From the NCBI RefSeq assembly GCF_001984125.1, contig NZ_MTQL01000007.1, positions 992,001 to 1,056,000 of the forward strand: a stretch of 64,000 nt of DNA, given 5' to 3'. Shown in pieces: positions 8,437 through 16,688 of the stretch (its first letter is position 1; each line of letters opens with the position of its first letter). The translations under genes and the position numbers were made by a program. Source of the stretch: Leifsonia sp. ALI-44-B (GTDB lineage: Bacteria; Actinomycetota; Actinomycetes; Actinomycetales; Microbacteriaceae). The notes below the pieces were generated by a model. That model saw only the letters and a list, made by a program, of their open reading frames with translations, did no database searches and was not told the origin of the DNA.

Positions 8437-9389
8437 GCTGGGACCCGCGGCGCATCCCGTCGCAGACCGGCAAGGTCTTCGCCATCACGGGCGGCAACGG
8501 CGGGCTCGGGTTCTTCACGGCGTTCCAGCTGGCTGAGGCCGGAGCATCCGTCATCCTGTGCTGCCGCAATCGCGAGCGAGCGGATGCCGCGGCCACAGCC
8601 ATCCGCCGCCGCCTGCCCTCGGCCGACGTCAGCATCGTCATCCTCGACGTCTCCTCGCTCGAATCCGTGCGCGCGGCGGGAGCCGAACTGGGCGCGCTGC
8701 CCCGGCTCGACGGACTCATCGAGAACGCGGGTCTCGTCCACTTTCCGCGCGAACGCAGCGAAACCGAGGACGGTTTTGAACTGGTTCTCGCGACCAATTT
8801 CCTGGGCCACTTCGCGCTCGTCGAGCACGTCCTACCGGCCCTCGAACGCACACCCGGTTCGCGCATCGTTACGCTCGGCAGCCTGGCGACCGAGATCACG
8901 GGCCTGCACCTCGACGACCTGCAGCTCACGAAGAAGTACTCGGGTTGGCAGGCCTACGGGCAGTCCAAGATCCTGATGAGCATCTTTGGTTACGAGCTCG
9001 ACCGCCGGCTGGGGATCGCGGGCAGCGGCGTGCGGGCGCTCGTCGCCCACCCGGGCTACGCGATCACGGGACGCAGCCCCATCGTGCCGGGCGTCTCCGA
9101 ACCGTCGTTCGGCCAGCGCTTCGCCGACAACCTGCAGGGTCTCTGGGCTCAGGGCAAAGACCGCGGCGCCTGGCCCATCGTGCGCGCAGCGGCCGATCCC
9201 GAAGCGTTCGACTATTCGAGCCGAGACACGGATGTCGCCCCCGCCCCGGTCTTCTACGGCCCGCGCTTCCGCGTGAAAGGCGCCCCGATCCACGCGAAAC
9301 CCGCCGACTCGACGACGGGTCCCTACGTGGGTCGCGCCGTCTGGACCGAGGCCCGAGCCCTCACGGGCGCCGACTACCTCGACGTCTAG
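8433..9389 (+). CDS. Short-chain dehydrogenase/reductase, retinol-dehydrogenase-like
   Basis: 318-residue NAD(P)-dependent oxidoreductase of the SDR superfamily. The dinucleotide-binding motif TGGNGGLG is at residues 19-26, an NAG-type motif (ENAGL) follows, and the catalytic YxxxK is Tyr175 to Lys179 within YGQSK. The layout resembles the WWOX/RDH-like group of long classical SDRs; the substrate is unknown. The start overlaps the chorismate mutase stop by four bases, so the two are co-translated, although there is no obvious metabolic link. The stop lies inside the first unit of a degenerate 26-bp repeat array. Confidence 0.87.
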   Translation: MSWDPRRIPSQTGKVFAITGGNGGLGFFTAFQLAEAGASVILCCRNRERADAAATAIRRRLPSADVSIVILDVSSLESVRAAGAELGALPRLDGLIENAGLVHFPRERSETEDGFELVLATNFLGHFALVEHVLPALERTPGSRIVTLGSLATEITGLHLDDLQLTKKYSGWQAYGQSKILMSIFGYELDRRLGIAGSGVRALVAHPGYAITGRSPIVPGVSEPSFGQRFADNLQGLWAQGKDRGAWPIVRAAADPEAFDYSSRDTDVAPAPVFYGPRFRVKGAPIHAKPADSTTGPYVGRAVWTEARALTGADYLDV

Positions 9390-9496
9390 CCGTCTGAGGC
9401 TCCCTCGACGTCTATCGGGCTGAGTCGACGTCGGCGTCTAGCGGGCACTGGCGTCGTCGACGTCTGACGCACGTCCACTCTGTCGAGCGACGTCTA
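9381..9496. repeat. Degenerate 26-bp tandem repeat between convergent genes
   Basis: Copies of the core GACGTCTA (or one-base variants) begin at 9381, 9407, 9433 and 9459, exactly 26 bases apart, with a fifth at 9489 after 30 bases. Bases between cores are only partly conserved; GCGGGCA follows two of them. The first copy overlaps the last codons of the SDR gene. No function is evident. Confidence 0.65.
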
Positions 9497-9511
9497 GCGG
9501 GCATGGCGATG

Positions 9512-9543
9512 CCGGGTGCCGTCGGCGGACCGACGACACCCGG
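9512..9543 (-). terminator. Terminator hairpin after the chaplin-like gene
   Basis: CCGGGTG at 9512-9518 pairs with CACCCGG at 9537-9543. The stem continues inward with CCGTCGG against CCGACGA, with one mismatch. It lies 24 bases beyond the stop of the minus-strand chaplin-like gene. Confidence 0.7.
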
Positions 9544-9566
9544 GCGATCGCTGCGGGTGTATTGCT

Positions 9567-11624
9567 CTAGCGGCGTGCGCCCATCCGGCGACGGCTGATC
9601 GCGCCGAGGGCGAGGCCCAGCAGCATGAGCAGGGCCGTCAGGCCGAGGATGGGAGCCGTGGTGTCGACGCCCGTGTCGGCCAGGGCCGAGGCGTCGGTGC
9701 CGGTGGTGCCGGCCTTCGAGGTTCCGAGAGCCTGCGCCTGACCGGTCACGGCCACCGAGCCGGTGACGACGGTGGCGTCATCGGTGCCGTCGACCGGGGT
9801 CGTCGGCGTGGTGGGGGTGGTCGGCGTGGTGGGGTCCGTCGGGTCCGTGGGGTCGACCGGGGTGGTCGGGTCCGTGGGGTCCGTCGGGGTGGTGGGGTCG
9901 GTCGGGTCCGTCGGGTCGGTGGGGTCCGTCGGGGTGGTCGGCGTCGTGGGGGTGGTGGGCGTCGTCACCGTGGTGTCGCCGCCTTCCGTCTCGCTGTCGC
10001 CGATCACCGAGATGGCGTTGCCGCCGATCGTCACCGGGATGTCGATTCCGGGGATGATCTGGTTGCCGCCGAGGATGCCGTCGTTGCCGCCGGTCGTGCT
10101 GCCCGTGCCGTTACCCGTTCCGCCGGTCACCGTGGTGCCCGAGTCGGTCGAGGTGGTGTCTCCGACGACGGAGACGGCGTTGCCGCCGACCGTGACGGGG
10201 AGGGTGACGCCGGGGATGACCTGGTTGCCGCCGGCGACGCTGTCGTCGCCGTTCGTGGTCGAACCGGTGCCGGTGCCGGTGCCGGTGCCGGTGGTGCCGG
10301 TGCCGGTGGTGACATCGGTGCCCGAGTCGGTGGACTCGGAGTCGCCGACAACGCTGACGGCGTTGCCGCCGACGGTCACGGGGAGGGAGACACCCGGGAT
10401 GATCTGGTTGCCGCCGGCGATGCCGTCGTTACCGTTGGTCGTGCTGCCGGTGCCGGTCGAGCCGGTGCCGGTTCCCGTGGCTACATCCGTGCTGGTGCCG
10501 GAGGTTTCCGAGTCGCCGAGGCCCGAGATGGCGTTGCCGCCGACCGTGACGGGGAGGGTGACGCCGGGGATGATCTGGTTGCCGCCGGCGATGCCGTCGT
10601 TACCGTTGGTCGTCGAGCCGGTTCCGGTGCCGGTGGTTCCGGTGCCGGAGGTGACGTCGGTGCCCGAGTCGGTGGACTCGGAATCGCCGAGGCCGGAGAT
10701 GGCGTTGCCGCCGACCGTGATGGGGAGGGTGACGCCCGGGATGACCTGGTTGCCGCCCGCGATGCCATCCTCACCGGTGGTGCTGCTGCCGGTGCCCGAA
10801 ACGGTGCCGGTAGTGCCGGTGCCGGAGGTGCTGCCCGTGGTGGTGTCGCTCGAGGCGCTGTCGCCGACGACCGAGATGGCGTTGCCGCCGACGGTCACCG
10901 GGACGGAGACGCCCGGAACGATCTGGTTGCCGCCGAGGATGCCGTCGTCACCGGTCGTGGTCGAGCCGGAACCGTTCGGCGTGCCGGCCGAGTCACCCGA
11001 GGTAACGTCGGTGCCCGAGTCGGTGGACTCGGAGTCGCCGACCACGGAGATGGCGTTGCCGCCGACCGTGACGGGGAGGTTCAGGTCGATGAGACCCTGG
11101 TTGCCGCCGAGCAGCGAGTCGCTGCCATCCGTCGTCGGAGCTGGAGCCGGAGCGGGCGCCGGAGCCGGAGCGGGCGCCGGAGCAGGTGCCGGAGCGGGTG
11201 CCGGTGCCGGAGCAGGTGCGGGAGCGGGAGCCGGCGCCGGGGCGACCGCGGTGCCCGAATCGCTCGAGGACGAGTCGCCCACGACCGAGATCGAGTTGCC
11301 GCCGACCGTCACGGGCACGTTGACCGAGACGAGGGCCTGGTTGCCGCCCACCGCGCTGTCGGTGCCGGACGTGGTGCCGCTGGGTGCCGCGGGGGCCGGC
11401 GACGTGTTGGTCGAGGCATCCGAGGATGAGCTGTCGCCCAGCACCGAGATGCCGTTGCCGCCCAGCGAGATGGGCAGGTTGACCGAGATGCCGGCCTGGT
11501 TGCCCGAGATGAGACCGTCCTCGCCGGACGTGCCGTCTGCGGCGTGGGCCGCGGTGGTGCCGAGGAGGGACAGGCCCCCGATGGCGAGGGCGCAGTAGAG
11601 CCCTCTCTTGACGTTGATGTTCAT
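9567..11624 (-). CDS. Multi-repeat chaplin-like cell-wall protein with LAxTG sorting signal
   Basis: 685-residue secreted protein. Residues 1-29 form a signal peptide ending in AHAAD. Nine repeats of about 38 residues follow, each with the pattern G-GGNQ-(I/V)-P-V-(S/T)-LPVTVGGNAISVVGDS. They resemble the hydrophobic chaplin repeat of Streptomyces (GN...VPV...GN...VVG) but lack its cysteines. Repeats 2 and 3 are separated by a long Ala-Pro rod; a Thr-Pro-Asp linker follows repeat 9. The C-terminus has LADTG near residue 648, a hydrophobic segment and an Arg-rich tail, fitting a class E sortase substrate (LAxTG). ATG at 11624 is used because it begins the signal peptide and has GGAG upstream. 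It is the second gene of an operon with the 11714-12886 gene. It is probably a surface-active or adhesive layer protein (inference). Confidence 0.82.
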   Translation of the reverse strand: MNINVKRGLYCALAIGGLSLLGTTAAHAADGTSGEDGLISGNQAGISVNLPISLGGNGISVLGDSSSSDASTNTSPAPAAPSGTTSGTDSAVGGNQALVSVNVPVTVGGNSISVVGDSSSSDSGTAVAPAPAPAPAPAPAPAPAPAPAPAPAPAPAPAPAPAPTTDGSDSLLGGNQGLIDLNLPVTVGGNAISVVGDSESTDSGTDVTSGDSAGTPNGSGSTTTGDDGILGGNQIVPGVSVPVTVGGNAISVVGDSASSDTTTGSTSGTGTTGTVSGTGSSTTGEDGIAGGNQVIPGVTLPITVGGNAISGLGDSESTDSGTDVTSGTGTTGTGTGSTTNGNDGIAGGNQIIPGVTLPVTVGGNAISGLGDSETSGTSTDVATGTGTGSTGTGSTTNGNDGIAGGNQIIPGVSLPVTVGGNAVSVVGDSESTDSGTDVTTGTGTTGTGTGTGTGSTTNGDDSVAGGNQVIPGVTLPVTVGGNAVSVVGDTTSTDSGTTVTGGTGNGTGSTTGGNDGILGGNQIIPGIDIPVTIGGNAISVIGDSETEGGDTTVTTPTTPTTPTTPTDPTDPTDPTDPTTPTDPTDPTTPVDPTDPTDPTTPTTPTTPTTPVDGTDDATVVTGSVAVTGQAQALGTSKAGTTGTDASALADTGVDTTAPILGLTALLMLLGLALGAISRRRMGARR

Positions 11625-11713
11625 GATCCTTGCACTCCAAATGATTGAGAAATGGTGCCCCGGGTGGGGCGGATGGTCGCGTGCCACGCGCTCAGAGGCG
11701 TGGCCCGACCGGC

Positions 11714-12886
11714 TCAATCAGGGGTGACGTCGGATTCGAAAACCGGCGACGACGGCAGGTCGTCGGAGACCGTGGTGTGGGAGACCTGGCCGAGGAGGTG
11801 GGCCTGGAAGAAGTAGTCGGCGCTGTCGACCGCGTTGCCCGCGCCGGGGCCGCCGGATGAACCGCTCGAACCCGAACCGGAGCCGTTGCCGTTGGCCGGC
11901 GCGGCGGGGCCGAACGGGGAGTCGGGGCCGCCGAAGGGCGAGCCGCCGAGCGGGGATTCGGCCGGGGCGGAGTCGGTGGCGACAGCGCCCGCGGCGGAAG
12001 AAGCGGAGGAGCCGAAGCCCGTGCCGGCACCCGCGAACGGGATGGCCGGGAGGGACGAGCCCGCCGGGCCGAATGCCGGGGAGAGAGCGAGGGCCGCGTC
12101 GACGTTGGTGGCGCGCAGCTCGGCGAGGGCGACTGCGGCGGGGGAGGCATCCTGCCCACTGAGGCCGGGGAGAACACCGTCGACGATGCCGCCGGGAAGA
12201 CCGGGAAGACCGGGAACGACGCCGCCAGAACCGGGCGTGGTGCCGGGGATGCTGCCGTCGACGATGGTGTCGGTGCCGCCGACGACGGTGCCGAGCGAGC
12301 CGTCGACGGTGCCCGTGATCGGGTCGGTGATGCCCTGCACGGGGTTGCTGCCGACGATGTCGCTGACGACGGGAGAGGTGACGATGTCGCCCACGACGGG
12401 AAGCTCGGTGACGACCGTGTCGACGGTTTGCGCGACGGGCGTCACGATCTGGGTCACGGGCTTCTGCGCCACGACATCCGAAACCGTGTCGGTCACGGCG
12501 GGAACGACGGCGACGACCTCGCGAACGGGGGCCGGAGCGTGCTGGACGACCGGGGCTACGACCTTCTCGGTGACCTGCGAAACCGTGTTGGTCGCGCCCG
12601 AGACGACCTGGTTGACGGGCTGTTCGACGGCTCCGACGACGCCTGAGACGAGGTTGCCGACGAGGCCGGGCTTCGAGTCGGGCGGCGTGGCCGAGTCGGC
12701 GGCGTGGGCCGATGAGGTGCCGAAGAAGAAGAGTGCGAGCATCCACCCGAAGGTGACGGCCGAACTCAGGAGGAGGATTCGAGCCAGGCGGGATGCGTGG
12801 GCGGGGCGCTCGATGACGCGCGCAACCTGAGGGCCGTTCGGAGTGTTTCCCTCCCGAACGGGTACCTGATCTGCAGTTAGCGTCAT
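11714..12886 (-). CDS. Secreted Val/Gly/Pro-rich protein, function unknown
   Basis: 390-residue exported protein of low complexity. A long N-terminal region precedes the hydrophobic stretch LLLSSAVTFGWMLALFFFG and an SSAHAADS cleavage-like site near residue 63. The next 180 residues are quasi-repeats of VV, PV and TDT motifs such as VVSGATNTVSQVTEKVVAPVV, followed by a Gly-Ser-Pro region and an acidic C-terminus without a sorting motif. ATG at 12886 has GGGGGGTGA five bases upstream. It is the first gene of an operon with the chaplin-like gene 89 bases downstream, so the two products probably share the cell surface. I recognise no domain. Confidence 0.72.
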   Translation of the reverse strand: MTLTADQVPVREGNTPNGPQVARVIERPAHASRLARILLLSSAVTFGWMLALFFFGTSSAHAADSATPPDSKPGLVGNLVSGVVGAVEQPVNQVVSGATNTVSQVTEKVVAPVVQHAPAPVREVVAVVPAVTDTVSDVVAQKPVTQIVTPVAQTVDTVVTELPVVGDIVTSPVVSDIVGSNPVQGITDPITGTVDGSLGTVVGGTDTIVDGSIPGTTPGSGGVVPGLPGLPGGIVDGVLPGLSGQDASPAAVALAELRATNVDAALALSPAFGPAGSSLPAIPFAGAGTGFGSSASSAAGAVATDSAPAESPLGGSPFGGPDSPFGPAAPANGNGSGSGSSGSSGGPGAGNAVDSADYFFQAHLLGQVSHTTVSDDLPSSPVFESDVTPD

Positions 12887-12915
12887 CGCATTCACCCCCC
12901 AAAGGTGTGAGCAGG

Positions 12916-12944
12916 ACATTACGCCGAAGTTTTGTTCACGTCTA
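12916..12944 (-). promoter_or_regulatory. Promoter of the surface-protein operon
   Basis: On the minus strand, TAGACG (12944-12939) and TAATGT (12921-12916) are separated by exactly 17 bases, a good match to the -35/-10 pattern of vegetative actinobacterial sigma factors. It would give a leader of roughly 25 bases ahead of ATG 12886. Confidence 0.65.
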
Positions 12945-13026
12945 GCCCCCGAGGCCCCCTCGAATCTGGGTATTCGCCGAGAGTAGTGTGTCTGTCGGCC
13001 ACCCGGGCCAGGAAGTGAAGGCGACG

Positions 13027-14490
13027 ATGACTGAGACGAAACTGGGCACGATCACGACGAGCATCCCGTTCCGGATGGACCGATTGCCGTGGGCCAGGTG
13101 GCATTGGATGATCGTGATCGGGCTCGGCACCGTCTGGATTCTCGACGGCCTCGAGGTGACCATCATCGGTGCCATTGGAAGCCGACTGACCGACCCTGAA
13201 GCGGGCCTCGGTTTGAGTGCATCCGATATCGGTTTGGCGGCCGCTATCTATGTCGCGGGGGCCTGCATCGGCTCCCTCTTCTTCGGCTATCTGACCGACC
13301 GGTATGGGCGCAAGAAATTGTTCCTCATCACGCTCGGTGTCTACCTCCTGGCGACCGTCGCGACGGCGTTCTCGTTCAACCCGATCTTCTTCTTCATCTG
13401 CCGTTTCTTCACCGGCGCCGGCATCGGCGGCGAGTACGCGGCGATCAACTCGGCCATCGACGAACTCATCCCGGCCCGCCGCCGCGGACTCGTCGATCTG
13501 GCCATCAACGGCTCGTACTGGCTGGGTGCCGCGTTCGGTGCCGTGGTGTCGGTGCTGCTGCTCAACGAGAACTTCTTCGCGGCCGACATCGGATGGCGGC
13601 TGGCGTTCGGTTTGGGCGCCGTGCTGGGTGTCGTCATCCTGCTGGTCCGTCGCAACGTGCCCGAGTCGCCGCGCTGGATGTTCATCCACGGTCACGACAA
13701 GGATGCCGAGAAACTGGTCGGCGAGATCGAAGCCGAGATCGAAAAAGAGACCGGAGAGAAGCTCGAATCCGTCGACAAGACGCTCGAGATCCGCCAGCGC
13801 AAATCCACCGGATTCGGAGAAATCGCCAAGGTTGCGATCACCAAATACCCGAAACGGTTCGTGCTCGGCCTCTCGTTGTTCACCGGTCAGGCGTTCCTCT
13901 ACAACGCGGTGTTCTTCACCTACTCGCTCGTGCTCACACAGCTGCTCGACGTGCCCGACGACGTGGCTCCGTGGTCGCTCGTGCCCATCGCGCTCGGCAA
14001 CTTCGCGGGTCCGCTCATCCTGGGCCGGTTCTTCGACAGCATCGGGCGCAAGGTGATGATCTCGGTGTCCTACATCGGCTCGGGTGTGCTGCTCGTCGTC
14101 ACGGCCATGCTCTTCAGCAATGAGATTCTGGATGCAACCACGCTCACCATTGCGTGGGTCATCGTGTTCTTCTTCGCCTCGTCCGGTGCCAGTGCCGCCT
14201 ACCTGACCGTGTCCGAGATCTTCCCCATGGAGACGCGGGCGATGGCCATCGCCTTCTTCTACGCGCTCGGCACGGGCCTCGGCGGCATCGTCGGACCGAT
14301 CCTGTTCGGTCGCCTCGTGGAGGACTCGATCCAGGCCGTGGCGGTGGGCTACTACATCGGAGCCGGCCTCATGATCGCGGCGGGTCTCGTCGAGGTGTTC
14401 ATCGGGGTGGAGGCCGCGGGCAAATCGCTCGAGGACATCGCCGAGCCGCTGAGCGCGAGCGAGGGTTCTTCGGAGAACGCGAAGAGTTAG
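13027..14490 (+). CDS. MFS transporter (metabolite:H+ symporter/sugar porter type)
   Basis: 487-residue twelve-span carrier of the major facilitator superfamily. It shows D-(R/G)-motif features: [11 protein letters not shown] after the second span, and [29 protein letters not shown] in the fourth to fifth span, which is characteristic of the aromatic-acid/metabolite H+ symporter and sugar-porter subfamilies. A longer cytoplasmic loop (about residues 218-265) is highly charged. ATG at 13027 follows GTGAAGG; an in-frame GTG at 12988 is a weaker alternative. TAGTGT at 12984-12989 is a likely -10 box. The substrate is unknown. The gene ends at a bidirectional terminator facing the YhgE gene. Confidence 0.87.
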   Translation: MTETKLGTITTSIPFRMDRLPWARWHWMIVIGLGTVWILDGLEVTIIGAIGSRLTDPEAGLGLSASDIGLAAAIYVAGACIGSLFFGYLTDRYGRKKLFLITLGVYLLATVATAFSFNPIFFFICRFFTGAGIGGEYAAINSAIDELIPARRRGLVDLAINGSYWLGAAFGAVVSVLLLNENFFAADIGWRLAFGLGAVLGVVILLVRRNVPESPRWMFIHGHDKDAEKLVGEIEAEIEKETGEKLESVDKTLEIRQRKSTGFGEIAKVAITKYPKRFVLGLSLFTGQAFLYNAVFFTYSLVLTQLLDVPDDVAPWSLVPIALGNFAGPLILGRFFDSIGRKVMISVSYIGSGVLLVVTAMLFSNEILDATTLTIAWVIVFFFASSGASAAYLTVSEIFPMETRAMAIAFFYALGTGLGGIVGPILFGRLVEDSIQAVAVGYYIGAGLMIAAGLVEVFIGVEAAGKSLEDIAEPLSASEGSSENAKS

Positions 14491-14516
14491 GCCCAAAACG
14501 GCTCGTTGACGAAACA

Positions 14517-14553
14517 ACGGATGCCCCGAGCTCATGTGGCTCGGGGCATCCGT
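14517..14553. terminator. Bidirectional terminator between MFS and YhgE genes
   Basis: A perfect 15-bp inverted repeat (ACGGATGCCCCGAGC and its complement) with a 7-base loop lies between two convergent genes. Confidence 0.88.
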
Positions 14554-14603
14554 GTGTCACGCCGTGGGGCGCGCGGTGATCAGCTGTGGAACGGCGCCGC
14601 TGA

Positions 14604-16688
14604 TCAGACGGTCGCCGGGGTTCGAGCGCCGGCACGGGCCGACGACGGTTCGGGGGCCGATGCTTCGCCGAGGGCCCGCAGCTGCGCCGCCGACACGCTG
14701 CGGCGTCGGGCGATCGCGAGCGTGGTCACGACGAGCGAGAGCAGCAGCCAGAGCACGATGCCCGTGACGCCCGCAACCACGCCGCCGGTCTCGAGGGCCA
14801 TGGCGCGCAGGGCGTTGAGCGCCGGGTGCACGGGCGTGTACTCGAACACGGTGTCGAGCAGATCGGGCACCGTCGCAATGATGCCCGTCGCCAGGGTGAC
14901 GAGCGTGACGATCATCGAGATGAAGCGGCCGAACCCGCCGAAGACGGCGATGAGCGCCTGGTTTGCGGCGGCGAAGGCGGCCCCCGCGACCATGGCGATG
15001 GCCGCGAAACCGATCCACTCGGGGGCGTCGAGCTTCAGCGCAGGCTGCATGACGGCCGAGACCAGCAGGCCCTGCAGAATGCCGACGAGTCCGGCGGGCA
15101 GCCACGTGCGCACGGCCAGGCTAAGCGACGAGCGCGTCGACGACAGCACGGCCGAGGGGATGGCGCGCAACACGATGAACGTGGCCAGCGCGCCCAGCCA
15201 CAGGGCGAGCACGGCGTAGAACGGCATGCTCGTGGTGCCGAAGAGCGCGTTCGCCTCGGCGCCGTCGGTCGTGACGGGCTGGCTCACGACCTTGGCGAGG
15301 TTGTCACGGTCGGACTCGCTGTAGCTCGGGATGGACTGCACGGCCGTGTCGAGGCCGTCGGCCAGCGTGTGCGTGCTGTCGGCGAGGGTTTTCGACCCGT
15401 CGGCGAGGCCCGTGGCGCCCGTGCCCAGCTGGGTGACGCCGTCGGCGAGGGTCGTGAGACCCGTCGAGAGTCCGGAGGCACCCGTCGAGAGCTGGGCGGT
15501 GCCGTTGGCGAGCTGCGTCGAACCGGCGGCGAGCTGCTGGATGCCGGAGGCGAGCTGCGGTGCCGTGCCGGCGAAACCCTGGATCTGGGTGGCCGCGGTC
15601 TGGGCGCCGTCGGCGAGGGGCTGCACGCCGCCGACCAGCTGCTGGTACTGCGGCGAACCGTAGAGCGCGGTCACGCCCTGCGCCACACCCTGGCAGGCCT
15701 GCTCGGCCCCGGGTCCGCCTGCGGTGCAGAGGGCAGCAGCCTGCGACAGTTTGCCTAGCTGCTCGTTCAAGCCGCCGGTGCCGGCGATGCCGCTCGCGAC
15801 GCCCTGCACACCGTCGGCGAGGGTCTGCGAGCCGGTGGCGATCGCCTGGATGCCCGCGGGCAACTGTCCGACCTGGGTCGCCGCGGCGTTCAAGCCGTTC
15901 GCCAATTGCTGCGCACCCGTATTGGTCTGGGCGGCGCCCGAGGCCAGCTGCGAGGCGCCGGACGTGAGCTGCGGCATCCCGGCCGCGAGCTGGTTCACGC
16001 CGTCGGCGAGCTGCACGGCGCCGTCGCGCAACGAGTCGGTTCCCGTCGCGAGCTGCTGCGCGCCATCCGCCGCCTGGCCGAGCTGCGTGCCGAGCGTGTT
16101 GAAGCCCACGTAGACGTTCTGCAGGTAGCTCGTGGTGAGGCCGTTGCCGACGAGGTTCGCGGCCGTCGACGAGATGGTCTGCGTGATCGCGTCGTCGACG
16201 AGGCGGCTCTGTTTCGAGGTCGCCACGTCGATGGTGGCCTGCTCGGCGTCGGCGGCGTCGCCACCGAACGAGGTCGCGGCCTTCGAGAAGTTCTTCGGGA
16301 TGGTGACGACGGCCACGTATTTGCCCGACGTCAGACCCTCGCGCGCCTCGTCGGCGTCGGTGATCTTCCAGGCGTAGTTGGTGTCGCTCGTGTTGTCGTT
16401 GGCGGCGGCCTTCGAGGTGCCGTCTTCGCCCGCATCCGATGAAGCGCCACCGTCGACCAGGCCGGCCGAGAGCTGGCGGCCGAGCGGCACGGTCTGACCG
16501 TCGACCTGCACGGGTTCGTCTTCGTTCACGATTGCCGCGGTGACCTGATCGAGCCGGTCCTGCGGGTTGAAGAGGGCCCACACGAGGATGCCGGCCACGA
16601 CGAGCGGCACCAGGACGATACCGATCAGCGACAGCACGGTGATGCGCTTCGAGGAGCGCGCGCGTTCGAGGCGGGTGAGGATGCTCAT
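14604..16688 (-). CDS. YhgE/Pip-family membrane protein
   Basis: 694-residue membrane protein of the YhgE/phage-infection-protein family, often paired with MMPL exporters. One N-terminal span (VLSLIGIVLVPLVVAGILVWA) is followed by an extracellular domain. A long array of about a dozen 7/14-residue repeats of the type QLADGVNQLAAG then probably forms an extended helical rod. Five or six C-terminal spans end the protein. ATG at 16688 overlaps the stop of the upstream MMPL gene by four bases, so the two are coupled, and the pair is probably controlled by the divergent TetR regulator. The family role is envelope export or assembly; the substrate is unknown. Confidence 0.87.
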   Translation of the reverse strand: MSILTRLERARSSKRITVLSLIGIVLVPLVVAGILVWALFNPQDRLDQVTAAIVNEDEPVQVDGQTVPLGRQLSAGLVDGGASSDAGEDGTSKAAANDNTSDTNYAWKITDADEAREGLTSGKYVAVVTIPKNFSKAATSFGGDAADAEQATIDVATSKQSRLVDDAITQTISSTAANLVGNGLTTSYLQNVYVGFNTLGTQLGQAADGAQQLATGTDSLRDGAVQLADGVNQLAAGMPQLTSGASQLASGAAQTNTGAQQLANGLNAAATQVGQLPAGIQAIATGSQTLADGVQGVASGIAGTGGLNEQLGKLSQAAALCTAGGPGAEQACQGVAQGVTALYGSPQYQQLVGGVQPLADGAQTAATQIQGFAGTAPQLASGIQQLAAGSTQLANGTAQLSTGASGLSTGLTTLADGVTQLGTGATGLADGSKTLADSTHTLADGLDTAVQSIPSYSESDRDNLAKVVSQPVTTDGAEANALFGTTSMPFYAVLALWLGALATFIVLRAIPSAVLSSTRSSLSLAVRTWLPAGLVGILQGLLVSAVMQPALKLDAPEWIGFAAIAMVAGAAFAAANQALIAVFGGFGRFISMIVTLVTLATGIIATVPDLLDTVFEYTPVHPALNALRAMALETGGVVAGVTGIVLWLLLSLVVTTLAIARRRSVSAAQLRALGEASAPEPSSARAGARTPATV

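Noticed and set aside
9516-11598. Two long plus-strand open frames (over 600 codons each) opposite the chaplin-like gene
   Set aside because: Both are low-complexity mirrors of the repeat coding strand; only the minus-strand frame has a signal peptide, repeats with family resemblance and a sorting signal.
13027-14490. GTG at 12988 as the MFS start
   Set aside because: It overlaps the probable -10 hexamer TAGTGT and has no binding site; ATG 13027 follows GTGAAGG.
12919-14535. A 538-codon minus-strand frame opposite the MFS transporter
   Set aside because: It is the complement of a clear MFS gene and has an extreme Asp/Glu/Arg composition typical of shadow frames.
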